From: Macrotrachela quadricornifera
Lineage: Eukaryota; Rotifera; Eurotatoria; Philodinida; Philodinidae
Reading direction: 5' to 3'
DNA: 64,000 bases
NCBI GenBank assembly: GCA_022393335.1
Contig: JAJEKB010021035.1
Span: 721,813-785,812 of the forward strand
In this document: positions 46,547 to 57,569 of the stretch, in pieces
Position numbering within the stretch: the first letter of the stretch is position 1
How the letters are laid out: the number at the start of each line of letters is the position of its first letter
The notes under the pieces: model-generated
Databases searched by the model: none
What the model was told of the DNA's origin: nothing
Seen by the model: the letters and a program-made list of their open reading frames with translations, nothing else
Made by a program: the position numbers and the translations under genes

Positions 46547-46600
46547 GTCTGTAAGACAGCAAGAATAATCTATTCTACGTCGTACTATTAAAACGACGAT

Positions 46601-47530
46601 ATGTTTTACAACCTTGCCTTCTTCATCATTGTCATAAGTGTAAACATCATAAGTGGTACTACATCTCGACAAGCTCGATCATATCCAAATCCTTTAAATA
46701 ATCAGGCAGCTGATGTCTACTTGGTAGCAGACACATCCAGTCGAAATATCAACCGTGTGGAATTTGAACACTTGAAGAGTGCTCTTATCCATGTTTCGGA
46801 AAGTTTATTAAAGGGTCATCCACGGATTACTATTCTTTTTTACGGAACATCGCGAAATATTGATGTTATTTATCAAACAACCGGATCTGATTCAATTGCT
46901 GCAATTAAACAAAAAATAGGTCAAAAACAGTATGTTGCAAGTTCATCTAATACATCGACATTGAGTATGGCTTTGGACGAAGTCGATCGCCTCTGCATTT
47001 CATTTTGTCGATCACATGATGTTCCACGAGTGACCGTTGTTTTTACTTCTGTAATACAGGCAATGGTTGGAGCCAGCCAAGCACGATTAATTGAAGAAGG
47101 TCTAGGCATGACAATCATCATGGTTGGAATCGGAAATAAGTTAAATGAAACACTTTTGTCATCGATTGCATCAGAGCCACATCACACTCATATTCTTCAA
47201 ATGAGTACCTACTTTGAATTGTCGGCCAGCGGTACAACACTTAGTAATATCATCACATATGTACCACGATTTCTCCCTATTGGTGAAACGTTGTACGTCT
47301 CAAGTGGAAACAATGATTACAACACTTTTCAGATTGATGTTACTGAAAATGCAACAGATTCGGATGTTATTTTAGGTTTAGAAATGACTAATACTGTCTA
47401 TTCCTATGATCCAGACGAGTATTTTACAATTTACGGTTCCTTATCTCACCCAAACCCTACATATGACAATGCTGTTCAAGCTCAATCGAGTTATCAACGT
47501 TACTCAGATGGTAACTACCATCATATGTAA
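46601..47530 (+). CDS. secreted von Willebrand A-domain protein with a probable premature stop
   Basis: The 309-codon frame starts with a signal peptide (MFYNLAFFIIVISVNIISG). A vWA domain (about residues 36-220) follows. It begins DVYLVADTSSRN, where the metal site DxSxS is degenerate (Arg in place of the last Ser). It continues with RITILFYGTSRN, a T at STLSMALDEV, and VTVVFTSVIQ as the fourth strand. A C-terminal beta-type domain with NDYNTFQIDVTENAT follows. TAA at 47528-47530 ends the frame after DGNYHHM. The same frame then stays open for 48 more codons (to TAA at 47675-47677) and reads plausible sequence (NFYVPQHTKRFYLSFINKYY). The stop may therefore be a recent nonsense mutation, a sequencing error or a readthrough site. 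The likely role is extracellular adhesion or matrix. The partner is unknown. Confidence 0.75.
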   Translation: MFYNLAFFIIVISVNIISGTTSRQARSYPNPLNNQAADVYLVADTSSRNINRVEFEHLKSALIHVSESLLKGHPRITILFYGTSRNIDVIYQTTGSDSIAAIKQKIGQKQYVASSSNTSTLSMALDEVDRLCISFCRSHDVPRVTVVFTSVIQAMVGASQARLIEEGLGMTIIMVGIGNKLNETLLSSIASEPHHTHILQMSTYFELSASGTTLSNIITYVPRFLPIGETLYVSSGNNDYNTFQIDVTENATDSDVILGLEMTNTVYSYDPDEYFTIYGSLSHPNPTYDNAVQAQSSYQRYSDGNYHHM

Positions 47531-47677
47531 AATTTCTATGTCCCCCAACATACGAAACGCTTCTATCTAAGCTTCATCAATAAGTATTATTCGAGCTCTG
47601 TTACTTGCATGGTCCATAATCTTGATGTCAATACAATGAAACAGAATGCTGCTGAAAAGGAATATACGATTCGCTAA
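47531..47677 (+). other. in-frame open tail behind the vWA stop codon
   Basis: There are 48 open codons in the frame of the vWA gene directly after its TAA, with protein-like composition (aromatic and basic residues, no low complexity). Chance continuation of this length in AT-rich DNA is unlikely but possible. Confidence 0.5.
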
Positions 47678-47689
47678 GAATTTATTCTC

Positions 47690-49680
47690 GAACTTTTGAA
47701 CTGAAAAGTATTTACTCATTTTTTTTTTCAAGATAGTAGACGTGTTGAGTGCAAAAATAATACACGTGCCACTTTTTCAATAAATGATGAAAACAATGTT
47801 TAACTAAGACATCAAACAGATACCGATTGTCGTAATTAAAGTGGACACCATATCCGGTATTTTATTGTCAGGAATAAATCCTATTCTGCAATGTGCAACA
47901 CCGCGTAATCAATTCAGTCCCGGAATCAGTTTCATCCATTTCTGGAACTGCGTCTCATTCTCACACTCAGCTCACCTTGTATAGTTAAAGATAAATATTT
48001 GAAATAAGAGAGCAATTTCAGAACAGAATTTCGGGAATTAGAGAGAAGTTAAATAAGATGGAATCGGACGAAATTGCATCCAATTCCAAAATTCCGACAC
48101 CCCCTTATACTCAGCATGGGATGTGTCGATTCTAGTCGGAACCACGAGGAAATTAGGTCTATTCCAGTGACTTCCTACCGCTTTCGAAGAGGATTACAAC
48201 GGAACCGTCAAGATCCCATACCTTCTAAGTACCAGAAACAAAACGCGAATGCTCGGTATTCTGCAGGATAATCGTGAGAACATTATTGTATCGGATCGAA
48301 ACTGATCGTACCTAATCACATATCCCACTGGAAAAGCTTTCTGGAATTTTTCTGAAAGATTTGACCAGTATTTCACTAGGATTTCATTAGAACTAGGAAT
48401 GAAAACTTTATGATAATTTTAAACTAAATGTGAAGTTTTAACTTAATACGTAATATTAATAAAAAAATCTTTCAGCATATCAATTAATCACTTAATATTA
48501 AAAGTCTTTTATATATGTGAAATATTATACTGATTACTATCTTTGACTAATTGCGGGTTTTAAATGAAACTTTGCCACTCGACTCACTTATTAATTGTTA
48601 AGAGTGTCATCAAAGGAAAAATAAATATGATAAAGATGTGAATACAATAAAAACACTGTTGTAGCATATTTAAGATAAAGCGGTGAATTGAAACCTCAGT
48701 ATGAAAATGTTGTGAACAAGAAATGTAAAGGATAGAAATCGATTGAACACGCAGCAATATAAATGAATGAATAATTATTGCTATTGAACTATATAATGAC
48801 TAACAGAAATAACGAATATTTTATGAAGATGAGTGTTCTTTCCATCTATCCTATCTAAATGATAAGAAAAATAATATTCTGTTTAATTAGTTTGTAAGAA
48901 AATGTTCTTTAAAATTCAAGTTTTGATTAATTTCTTTTATCTTTTTAACAATGGTTGTGAAATGTATGAGCTACGGTACAAATGACTGAATAAAAACTTT
49001 ACAGAAAATAAATGTTACAAATTTTCTCATACATCAGAATATCTGATGTTTTCAATTATAAGTATTTCTTTTTTCTGTCCCGTTTTTCTTTATTAAATAA
49101 TATCATCACATTTATCCGTCTTTATTATATGAATAAATAAGCATATATCGAAAAAACGATTTTCTTTTAATTCACTCTCATCAACTTATCAAAATTTTGT
49201 TGCCACAATTTTTTTGTTTCGTTAGGCGAATCACATCTGATAATAAAACGTTTTTCCAAGGAAATAATTATGCCATGATCGGTTACACGTATGCTGAACC
49301 TTTGGATCTTCTCCTGTTGTGTATTGCTTTAGTTTCTTCTGGTTTCCTAAGAAACATATTCAAACTAATTATAATCTCGTTTCAATTAATAATCATCTAT
49401 TAGCTCTATTTCATATTATAAAACCATTAAAAGGACTTGATTCCTGAGTTAAAACGAATTAAATCATCGTTTTTGTCTACTAAATGTGTTAAATCCTGTC
49501 TAAACATGAAGGAATTAGTTATAACTAGTTCAGCTTTTTTTATGCACCTTCTTAATCAATCCTTATGCGTTGTTTTCTCTATTTTTCTACGTAAACGCGT
49601 GAAAACAGCGTTGAAGGGTGTTTAGATGTCAACATAGATATTGGAAGGTTATTTGAGAGTGAGTCAATGTTATTTTCTAG
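47690..49680. other. intergenic stretch, no gene recognised
   Basis: Short open frames on both strands at 48074-48376 overlap and have no domain. No arrays were found. Confidence 0.35.
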
Positions 49681-49687
49681 CTATTTA

Positions 49688-49834
49688 AATCTTATTTGGT
49701 TTCTATCTCATTATCGTATCAATTTATCTTTATTTCTTCTTAAATCTACTTTAAAACAATTAGTACATGATTTAATTTTAAGGTGGATTTAAGAAGAAAT
49801 AAAGACTAATTGATATAATAATCAGATAAGATTT
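49688..49834. repeat. 147-base foldback
   Basis: AATCTTATTTGG...TTTATTTCTTCTTAAATC is paired inverted with GATTTAAGAAGAAATAAAG...AGATAAGATT. The loop is about 30 bases. Confidence 0.6.
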
Positions 49835-49839
49835 TGTTA

Positions 49840-50310
49840 TAGAATTCACTTAAGGTCAGAATCAGACGCATAAGAACGCGTTTGAAATATTAAACAGAAG
49901 TGAAATCTCTAAAATAGCTCTTGAGGATCTCTGGGTACTATATCGACAATCCGCTTTGAGAAGGAAAAGAAATTGGCAACTCAGATGGCTCGTTCAGATA
50001 AGAAAACGCGAGAGATAATGATAAATCATCCTTTTTCTATTATGGGCAATGAACAAACGAGACACAACTGATTTAGAGTGGACAATCATTAACCAACATT
50101 TCGTTCTTCCTCTTCAGTTACTGAGAGAGGAGAGAAAAGATATCATTCAGAAAATTGTATCAATCTGAGATGTCGCAATGAGAAGAAATTCTTTCGATAT
50201 GATTTATTCTTCAAATACTTCTATACATATTTCTATCGTTTTTCATGTATATATTCGAATATGTGTAATAAAATTAACTAGCTAACTTATAATGTAGTCA
50301 AAAGATTATG
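49840..50310. other. spacer downstream of the ADP-ribosylglycohydrolase gene
   Basis: No recognised feature. Confidence 0.4.
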
Positions 50311-50321
50311 AGAAATTTTAT

Positions 50322-51668
50322 TCAGTCTTCTAGTCCACCATTCACTGCTAATTGCACAAATTGATTGATTTCGTCATTTAACATTTGATAATTCTTCAGT
50401 CCATGAATGAGATGCTGCGGGATATTTGATTTTCCAATAGCGCTTCCAATAATTAAACCTAAGATTGCTCCTCTTCCTGTTGTATCTCCACCGACTTTTG
50501 CATTTGCTAAAAGTGCCGATTCCAAATTAAAGTTATATTTCATTGCTAAATAAATCATATTTGGAACGCCTTGTTCAATGTAACAAGCTGTACCAAATCG
50601 TTCATGTAATACTTCTACATCTTTGATTGAATCCTTTGAAGCTAGAAAAGTTTCAATTTCTTTCCTAATTGTTGTTTCTCTAAATTGATTATGTAATTGC
50701 CAAGTTTCATCTTTTGGTATATTTCCTGGCCCTTTATATTCACGATATTTTTTAGATAATTCTGCTCCACTTATTTTGGCTGAATAGATAGAATCACAAA
50801 TGCTTAACAAAGAACCATAATAATAATCTAATGAAATTGAGTTTGAATGAATAAACTTATGAATCAATGGTATTATAACCGTTCCGTAAAGCATTGTTTG
50901 TTCGGAGCGATATAGTAAGGCTTGATGTTCAAAAGCTCGTGCAATACCTCGCTGCATAAAATGTGGATATAATAAAGAAGTAATTAAAGTCGAAGCTAAA
51001 GCACTGCAATTTCCTGTTGACCAAGCATCCCTTTGTCTAATTGCACACGAATACAATGGTAAACCTTGACTATAATTTTCAAAATATTTTCTAATGGCAA
51101 TTTCAATATATGGATCATTACAATCTTCACGTGCAGATAACATATAGTTTGTAAATGATGTTAACCATGCATCTTGATTGTAACCATTATTTTGAACAGA
51201 ACTTTTCAAAAACAATCGAATAATTTCTGCCTGTAAAGTATTTTCACCAGCTTTCAATCCAGCGTGATAATGAGGTCGACGATTCTCGCTTCTTGCTAAA
51301 TCATAACCATGACTTTCAATTTTGCCTTCTTCAAATGATCGACCATTATATTCAGAATTATTTATTTTATAATATTTTGCATGTTTGTGAAGTATATCAG
51401 CTGGACGATAGTTTGGAGTAGAATTCTTCTCTGCTGGATTATATTCACTACCAGCCATAAATGCTTCTGGGTGTGTAGTAGGACAATCGATATAACCAGT
51501 AACTCCATCTGGACCAAAAACTTTAACTATATTATCAGGATCATAAAACCAATGAGATGGCATTGATAATGAGTCAGCAATAAAAAAAGCCCAAAGTGCA
51601 CCGCTTATTTTATCCACTAAATCGGATGGTGGTGAAGACGTTGCTTTTGTTTCATCCAATGACGACAT
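50322..51668 (-). CDS. ADP-ribosylglycohydrolase-family protein
   Basis: A single-exon frame of 448 residues starts at ATG 51668. The family fold is shown by DKISGALWAFFIADSLSMPSHW at the N-terminus (about 19-40), HAGLKAGENTLQAEIIR (about 135-151) in the place of the TDDT metal segment, STGNCSALAST in the middle, and ANAKVGGDTTGRGAILGLIIGSAIG (about 388-412), the counterpart of the GGDTDT metal-binding motif. The second Asp is Thr and the first metal segment is atypical, so activity on ADP-ribosylated protein is uncertain. Enzymes of this fold remove ADP-ribose in the cytosol or nucleus. The GENTL subtype is known to me from bacteria, algae and fungi. Foreign origin is possible but not shown. 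The stop overlaps an AATAAA signal (TGAATAAAA). Confidence 0.85.
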   Translation of the reverse strand: MSSLDETKATSSPPSDLVDKISGALWAFFIADSLSMPSHWFYDPDNIVKVFGPDGVTGYIDCPTTHPEAFMAGSEYNPAEKNSTPNYRPADILHKHAKYYKINNSEYNGRSFEEGKIESHGYDLARSENRRPHYHAGLKAGENTLQAEIIRLFLKSSVQNNGYNQDAWLTSFTNYMLSAREDCNDPYIEIAIRKYFENYSQGLPLYSCAIRQRDAWSTGNCSALASTLITSLLYPHFMQRGIARAFEHQALLYRSEQTMLYGTVIIPLIHKFIHSNSISLDYYYGSLLSICDSIYSAKISGAELSKKYREYKGPGNIPKDETWQLHNQFRETTIRKEIETFLASKDSIKDVEVLHERFGTACYIEQGVPNMIYLAMKYNFNLESALLANAKVGGDTTGRGAILGLIIGSAIGKSNIPQHLIHGLKNYQMLNDEINQFVQLAVNGGLED

Positions 51669-51836
51669 TTTGAGACGATGAAAAGATAATGAGTCTCAAA
51701 TTGATTCAACGATGGCTAAAACTCAGTTAATTGTGTATTACAATTTGCCGATCCAACTAAAACAAAAAATATATATGATATACCTTTATTGACTGCAATA
51801 AATAAAACAATCATCTTCTCACTATGTTTGCACACT

Positions 51837-51966
51837 TATACACACTAAAATAAAATGTGTCGCATATATTGCAACGAGCACCTCGTGTTGTATTTATTGA
51901 GAAGAACGCAAGAAATACGACACGAGGTACTCGTTGCGATACATTTTATCTTGATGTGTATGTTTA
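51837..51966. repeat. 130-base foldback upstream of the glycohydrolase gene
   Basis: AAATACGACACGAGGTACTCGTTGCG at 51913-51938 is paired inverted with CAACGAGCACCTCGTGTTGTATTT at 51875-51898. The outer parts TACACA..AAGATAAAATG also pair. The left arm has an extra 9 bases. It lies 170 bases upstream of the start codon. Confidence 0.7.
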
Positions 51967-51999
51967 ACTAACAGAAAAGAATAATCTGTACACAATAAT

Positions 52000-52490
52000 A
52001 ACATTTTTGTGCTACTGCATTCATACGTTACTGTAGATGTCATAAATGACTGGCGAAAAAGTAATATTATGTTGGCAAATTAGACTGTAAGTGTAAGTGA
52101 TAGGATGGGATCAGTGGGACATGCCAAATCCTTGTCCCGCACATGTTTAATGCTTATTATTTGTAATGCAAAAGTTTCCATGAGTATCTGAATGTAATAA
52201 AATTATGAAATCGATCAATGAAACTAATCTCTGTATTTTATTTTTTTTGTACAAAATACATTAATTCTGTTGTTGATCTGCTTCGATGAAGATGAATTAT
52301 TGAAAAATAAAAGCTAACACTAGAAGATTGAACTTGTCTTTTCATCAAGAGAGAAATCATTCTGTTTTCGATTGATGCATTCTAACGGTGTTTGTCTTAT
52401 GAATAAGTATTTTCATTTATTTAGAAAATACGCTACAAATTCTAAGATATAACTATAGGAAGAAATATAACGAATTCAGTTTTAAAAGTC
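52000..52490. other. spacer, no feature recognised
   Basis: AT-rich, with no domain-bearing frame and no array. Confidence 0.4.
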
Positions 52491-52500
52491 TTATCGATGG

Positions 52501-52640
52501 TTTTTAAATCATTCTGTAAATTCTTCTTTTGCCTTTCGCTCTTTAATATCTAATGCTAATCAAGGCATATCTTTATAATAACGACTAAATGATCCTTCAT
52601 CACGATCTGAACTTATAAAAATAATTTCAATTTTTTTTTC
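52501..52640 (-). pseudogene. nucleoredoxin/tryparedoxin-like exon fragment
   Basis: The minus strand reads KIEIIFISSDRDEGSFSRYY, then KDMP, a TGA where the family has Trp, and LALDIKERKAKEEFTE, then TGA. This matches the E-(I/V)-(V/I)-F-(V/I)-SSDRDE...MPWLALP...R-K-K-E-L block of nucleoredoxin-like thioredoxin-fold proteins. The block is about 45 residues long with two stops. No CxxC exon was found nearby, so only one decayed exon remains. Confidence 0.6.
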
Positions 52641-52659
52641 CTATTATATTTATAAATTT

Positions 52660-55600
52660 CGCTAATATTAGAGTAAACCACGACATCATGGACACCTTAT
52701 TGAATAGATTTGACTCTTTAGTGCCGGAGTCCGTATATATACGGGCTAAGCTTTTGCACAGATTATAACTTTTATGATCTTCTGTCTTACCTATGTCATA
52801 AGAATGTTCTCTCTTTCTCCTATGTCACTAGTATCCTAGCATCAATATGCAGTGTTGCTATACATGTATATTTTGGAAGTGTGCAAGAATCTGTAAGATC
52901 TCTGAATCATAATCTTTTAGAGTTCCATGCAGTCAAACAAAATTCCATAAAATCGCATATAATCCCACAAACATTACTGCCTCATAGAGCTATAGCTACT
53001 GCAAAAGCTCTAACTTGAAGGACGATCAGCCGTTAGATTTTATTAGTTCTATATTATGGTACTAGATTCCAAGGTTCTACATAGAAGCATCCACAGAATT
53101 TCATCAGATTTTGCGCTTCTCTATTTAACTCTGCAATTTCCGAGTTTTATGAAATCCATTATTTCCCTGGACATATACACTCTCTTTCCAGCTTTTTGAA
53201 AGAAACCAAAATTATTGTCATATTCCGAAAAAACCTCGCCACCAAAGGGTTGGTTTATCGAATCTCTGATTTTTTTTATTATTGGTAAATGATCAAAATA
53301 TCGAGCGTAGAGTCTCGATATGTTCTTTACTCTTTCATTATCCTATTCGTCTGACTGTTTTTTTCGACAAGTGTAACGAAGAATGACAAAAACACGTTGA
53401 CTAGGTGTAGACGTTGTAACACCTTTGTATAAAAATATAAAAGAAAAGAAAATATACTTAAAAGAGATTTAAAAAATATTTCAAAGCGATGCTTTAATCA
53501 ACTTTTGTTCAACAAGGATTCAGTTATGTCAAAGATTCAAACGATGAAAATTTTCACAAAAGGCGAGTAAAACAGAAAATAATTCAGCTTATTTAATTAT
53601 GTTGAAATTTAATAATGATCATTCATCATATACGCTGTTCATTCTTGTTGTAAAAAAACGAGCAATAAGTAAATTTTTTTTTTCGCCGGTCTTTTACTTT
53701 CACATATTATAGCAATGATCACATACAGAATAAAAGCAAATATTTGTTGGTTTTTGTTCGTATTATTCGTATTTTTCATTCGAGTTTATAGATCAAATCT
53801 CATCATATTTATTAATCAGAATATTATGGCAAAATGAGCAGCAAACAGATACATTTTATGTGTTTCATACATCTCAGTTCAAATGAATGATAAAATCTGG
53901 AATTTTTGTTTGAAAAAAGCGTAATTCAGTTTTCTATAAATCTGTAGTTTGATAGAATTTTTCGAAAGAGAATATTTTGAAAATAGCAACACTTTTTTCT
54001 TACAATTACTGCTCTTTGGAGAAGGAATTGTAGAAATATCATTTATGATCTTAAAGGTGGATGGGGATGAGGAGGAATCAAGTAAACCATAACGCGTCTT
54101 GATCTTACTATAGTGTCTCGTCAGGTACAGGGGCAGTTGAACAAGTCCTGCGCTATTGATGTTAATGTGAGATTAAAATATCTTTGATCTAAAAATAAAT
54201 TTAAATATATTTTTTAGGTATGAAAAATTAAATTATCAAATAAATATTAAAAAAAGCTTTGTTTATTAAAAGTAAGGATTGAACAAAGTATTTTGTGAGA
54301 GCTATGGTAAATTTAGTACTGGTTCATTTATTGAAGTAGCAATGATATTTCCTACTATTGCTAGAGTTGAATTAATTGCTCCTTGTTTCATAGGCGGCAG
54401 AGCATCTTAAATCTAAATGAGGCTGATAGGATTTTGTATTCAGTTCCAAACACAAAATCTTGTAGAGGCGTTAAGCCAGTGTATCTTTTTAGACACAAAA
54501 AAACAAGAAAATAAACTGAGAATAACACAACTAAAAATACTGAAAGTTAGTTTTCTCTGTTCGTTTGTAAATCAGAAGAACAGAAATGCTCTAAAATTGT
54601 CAAAATTGATGGTCATACAATTATTGCATGGGATCTATTATAATACTAATCTTTGTATCATCTAAAATACACGACGAATTGTTCTATTTCGATGAAACTG
54701 CATAACACTGTAGGAAACTCAGTAGAATTTGCCTAGACGTAAAAAAAATCTTTGCACCCTACTGCTACTCATTGCCTTTTTTTGAAGGAAAAATGTCAAA
54801 GAATAAATTCTCAATATTTTTGCCTAAAAATGGAATTCTTTGAAAAAGAAATAAAGTTTTAAAAAGATGTATTGAAATTCTTGTAGATGATTGCCGCTTA
54901 TGTAACTTACTACTTTCATGAAGCTAATAATCTTTATGTATTTTACTTTCTTTGTATTTTTTTTTCGTAGAACAAAGTTTTTTCACAAAAAGTTTCAAGT
55001 TCTTTTAAGTTGACTAAACTCAAACGGATATTTGATTAGATTATCTTCTCTTCACCAAGAAGACTTTGGTTAATCGAGTTTCCATCAATTCTTTTTGTCA
55101 ACATTCACCAATTGGAAAAAATATTATTAATAAAGAGCGAGAATTCCATTAAATTTTTGCGAAACAAAAAATTTTTTCTTATAAAACAGTCATTTGAACG
55201 CAGATTTTTCGAAGAAAACTATTGAAATCTCCATATACCATAACAAACTGCTATCATTCGCACACAACAAATTTTAGTTATTGAGAGAAGTAATTCCTTG
55301 GTACGAATATATCGCTGAAGTATGTAAGAAGGCTAAAAACAATGTATTTTCATGGTATTTCAAATCTAAAATTAGGTGAGTCTCAAAGGCTACGGTGCCT
55401 ATGGAATACGTCGATTTTGATTCTATCGAATCGAGATTTCGCGACAGACAAGTCTATAAATATTCATCCTATTGATAGCGGCAATCATTTGTTTGACATC
55501 AAATGAATGCAGAATACCTTTATTATTCAGTAGTGAATGTGATACACGAAGTAAAATCAAGTGTATGTTCTCCATTAATATTTATATGCGATATTCTTCT

Positions 55601-56980
55601 GACATGTTTGTTGTGCAATGCATCGAATATCTAACTAATTCAGGTTCACTACCAACTACTTTAATTATTGAGGATTCTTTCAATGGAAGCTTTGATTTTG
55701 TATGAAACTATGATACTAATTAATTGATTTTTTTCTAAAAATTTTTCTTATTAAAACATACAAAAGATAGTTTATGTTTTAATTTTATATAATTATATAG
55801 CGAGATAAAAGGTATGGGGAGTGCAAATTTTAATTAAAATTTTATTCTTTCTCTTTTTTTTTGCACCATGTGATAAAGTGCGGCATTTTACTTACTTCTC
55901 TGTTTCGTCCTTCTTTTTCTACATTCTTAAAAATATTTTTTCATATTAATCATCAAAAATTCAGTATAGGCAAGTTGGTAAATTAATTCCAATTATAAAA
56001 GTTTTTTACTAGTGATCCTCAGAGTTTATAACTGGACTTCGACGACTAACTCTCTATTGTCTTCATCAAAACTTCGATGTTTGATAAAAAGATTATCATA
56101 TTTCGAGTTAGTGTAAAAATTAAGGTCGATTGATTTGTTTCCATACGTTTTGGCACATTTGAAAATTATAAAACATTTAATTTCACCACTTACGTAACAA
56201 TAATTAGACAAGTTTACAAAATTCGACGTATATGTGTTTGTTCGTCTTTTTTACTACTTTTGATGTAAACAAAAATGTAGAAATAAACATTGTTGAGAAT
56301 ATACTCCTAATTATCAGCGTTCGATTTTCTCATGAACCATCTCTTAAAACACAATAAACTTTTTCTAATCCACCATTGGTTTTGCGATTATTTATTTTTA
56401 CAATTGTTTTCATGGCGTTATGTTTCATCTTCTTTCAAGCATATTATACATAATATTATAAAGGATTCTCAAGCACAATTTTTTTATTAAAAAAGATGTT
56501 GCATTTAAGAGAAAAACAAAGAAGAAAATTTTATTTGAATAACCAAGTTTGCTACATAGATCTTGTAGGAAGAAAGAAATGAGTAAGCGACATGATATAT
56601 TTCAATGTACACCGACTCTTTTACTAAGAATTTATATCGAATCAGTTTTATTTCCTTGTTGAAAAGGTAAACAAAATTTTTATTTTAAACTATTGCAATG
56701 AATATAAAATTATTTTTTCGGTGAATCTATCGGTAAAAAATTAAAAGTAAATAGAACCGAGATGATATTGAGAAAACAAAATCTTTATTTGAAGAAAAGA
56801 AATCACCAATCACCAATCTTCATTTGTTCTGTCACCCGATTCTATAATAACATTAGTAAAAAAAATGAGCAATTTCTCTTCACGCAGTACTAACAAATTT
56901 AAACTGCGTCGTTTTCAGATTTAATATATTTTCTTTTCAACAAGTTTAGATTTTTGTACGCTACCTCGTTTGTACAATCA
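52660..56980. other. 4.3 kb intergenic stretch
   Basis: No supported gene. A minus-strand piece at about 54415-54300 reads protein-like (PPMKQGAINSTLAIVGNII) until a stop and may be a lone decayed exon. The plus-strand frame at 55472-55705 (78 codons) and the minus-strand frame at 56211-56026 have no recognised domain. Confidence 0.3.
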
Positions 56981-56991
56981 CAAAGATAATT

Positions 56992-57438
56992 ATGAACAAA
57001 CTTATTTTTGTTATCGTCAATCTGATCGGTAAGGAAATTGCAAATAATTTAGATTTTATTTCGATTGATCGTTTGCCTAGTATTGATCTCCGTTGTTTCG
57101 GCTAGTATCAGTTGCTACACTGGATCATCGATCTCGTCACTCTTCAGTTCATTCAGCCAATCGAGTGCTATTTACGATATTTGCTATGTGAGTTATCTTT
57201 AATTAGTACGAAATTTAATGAATGAATTATATTGTTTCTTTTATGTTAGTCGTACGCTATTAGCTCTATCACTTATAAAGGTGGTTCATCGGGAAATTGC
57301 AGCACACTCACAACTTATTCATCATACAGTAGTTACTCATGTTGCTCAACCAATCTTTGTAATGGAGCAAAGATAAACGGAATGAGCATTTTAACAGCTA
57401 GTGTTGCAGTTATCATGGTACTGTTTCATGTCGTCTAA
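56992..57438 (+). CDS. Ly6/three-finger GPI-type surface protein (three exons)
   Basis: Exons 56992-57028, 57081-57187 and 57250-57438 join across two GT-AG introns (52 and 62 bases) into a 110-residue protein. A signal peptide (about 1-20, ending VVSA) is followed by SISCYTGSS. The mature part has a late CCSTNLCNG motif, the hallmark C-terminal signature of Ly6/uPAR (three-finger) domains. The last 17 residues are hydrophobic (SILTASVAVIMVLFHVV), as in GPI-anchor signals, with small residues just before (NGA). Only six cysteines are seen in the mature part (CY, ICY, GNC, CC, LC), fewer than the usual eight to ten, so it is a reduced or diverged member. AATAAA at 57551-57556 is the likely poly(A) signal. 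A surface ligand or receptor-modulating role is typical of the family. The partner is unknown. Confidence 0.78.
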
Positions 57439-57569
57439 TCAATGGAAATGAAGCACCAACGCTGTTTTTCCCATCATGAACTATATTCTTCATGTCATTT
57501 TCTTAATTACAATATTGAATGTGTCCTTTTTATTCTTCTTTTGCCATTTCAATAAAAGTATCTCAAATT

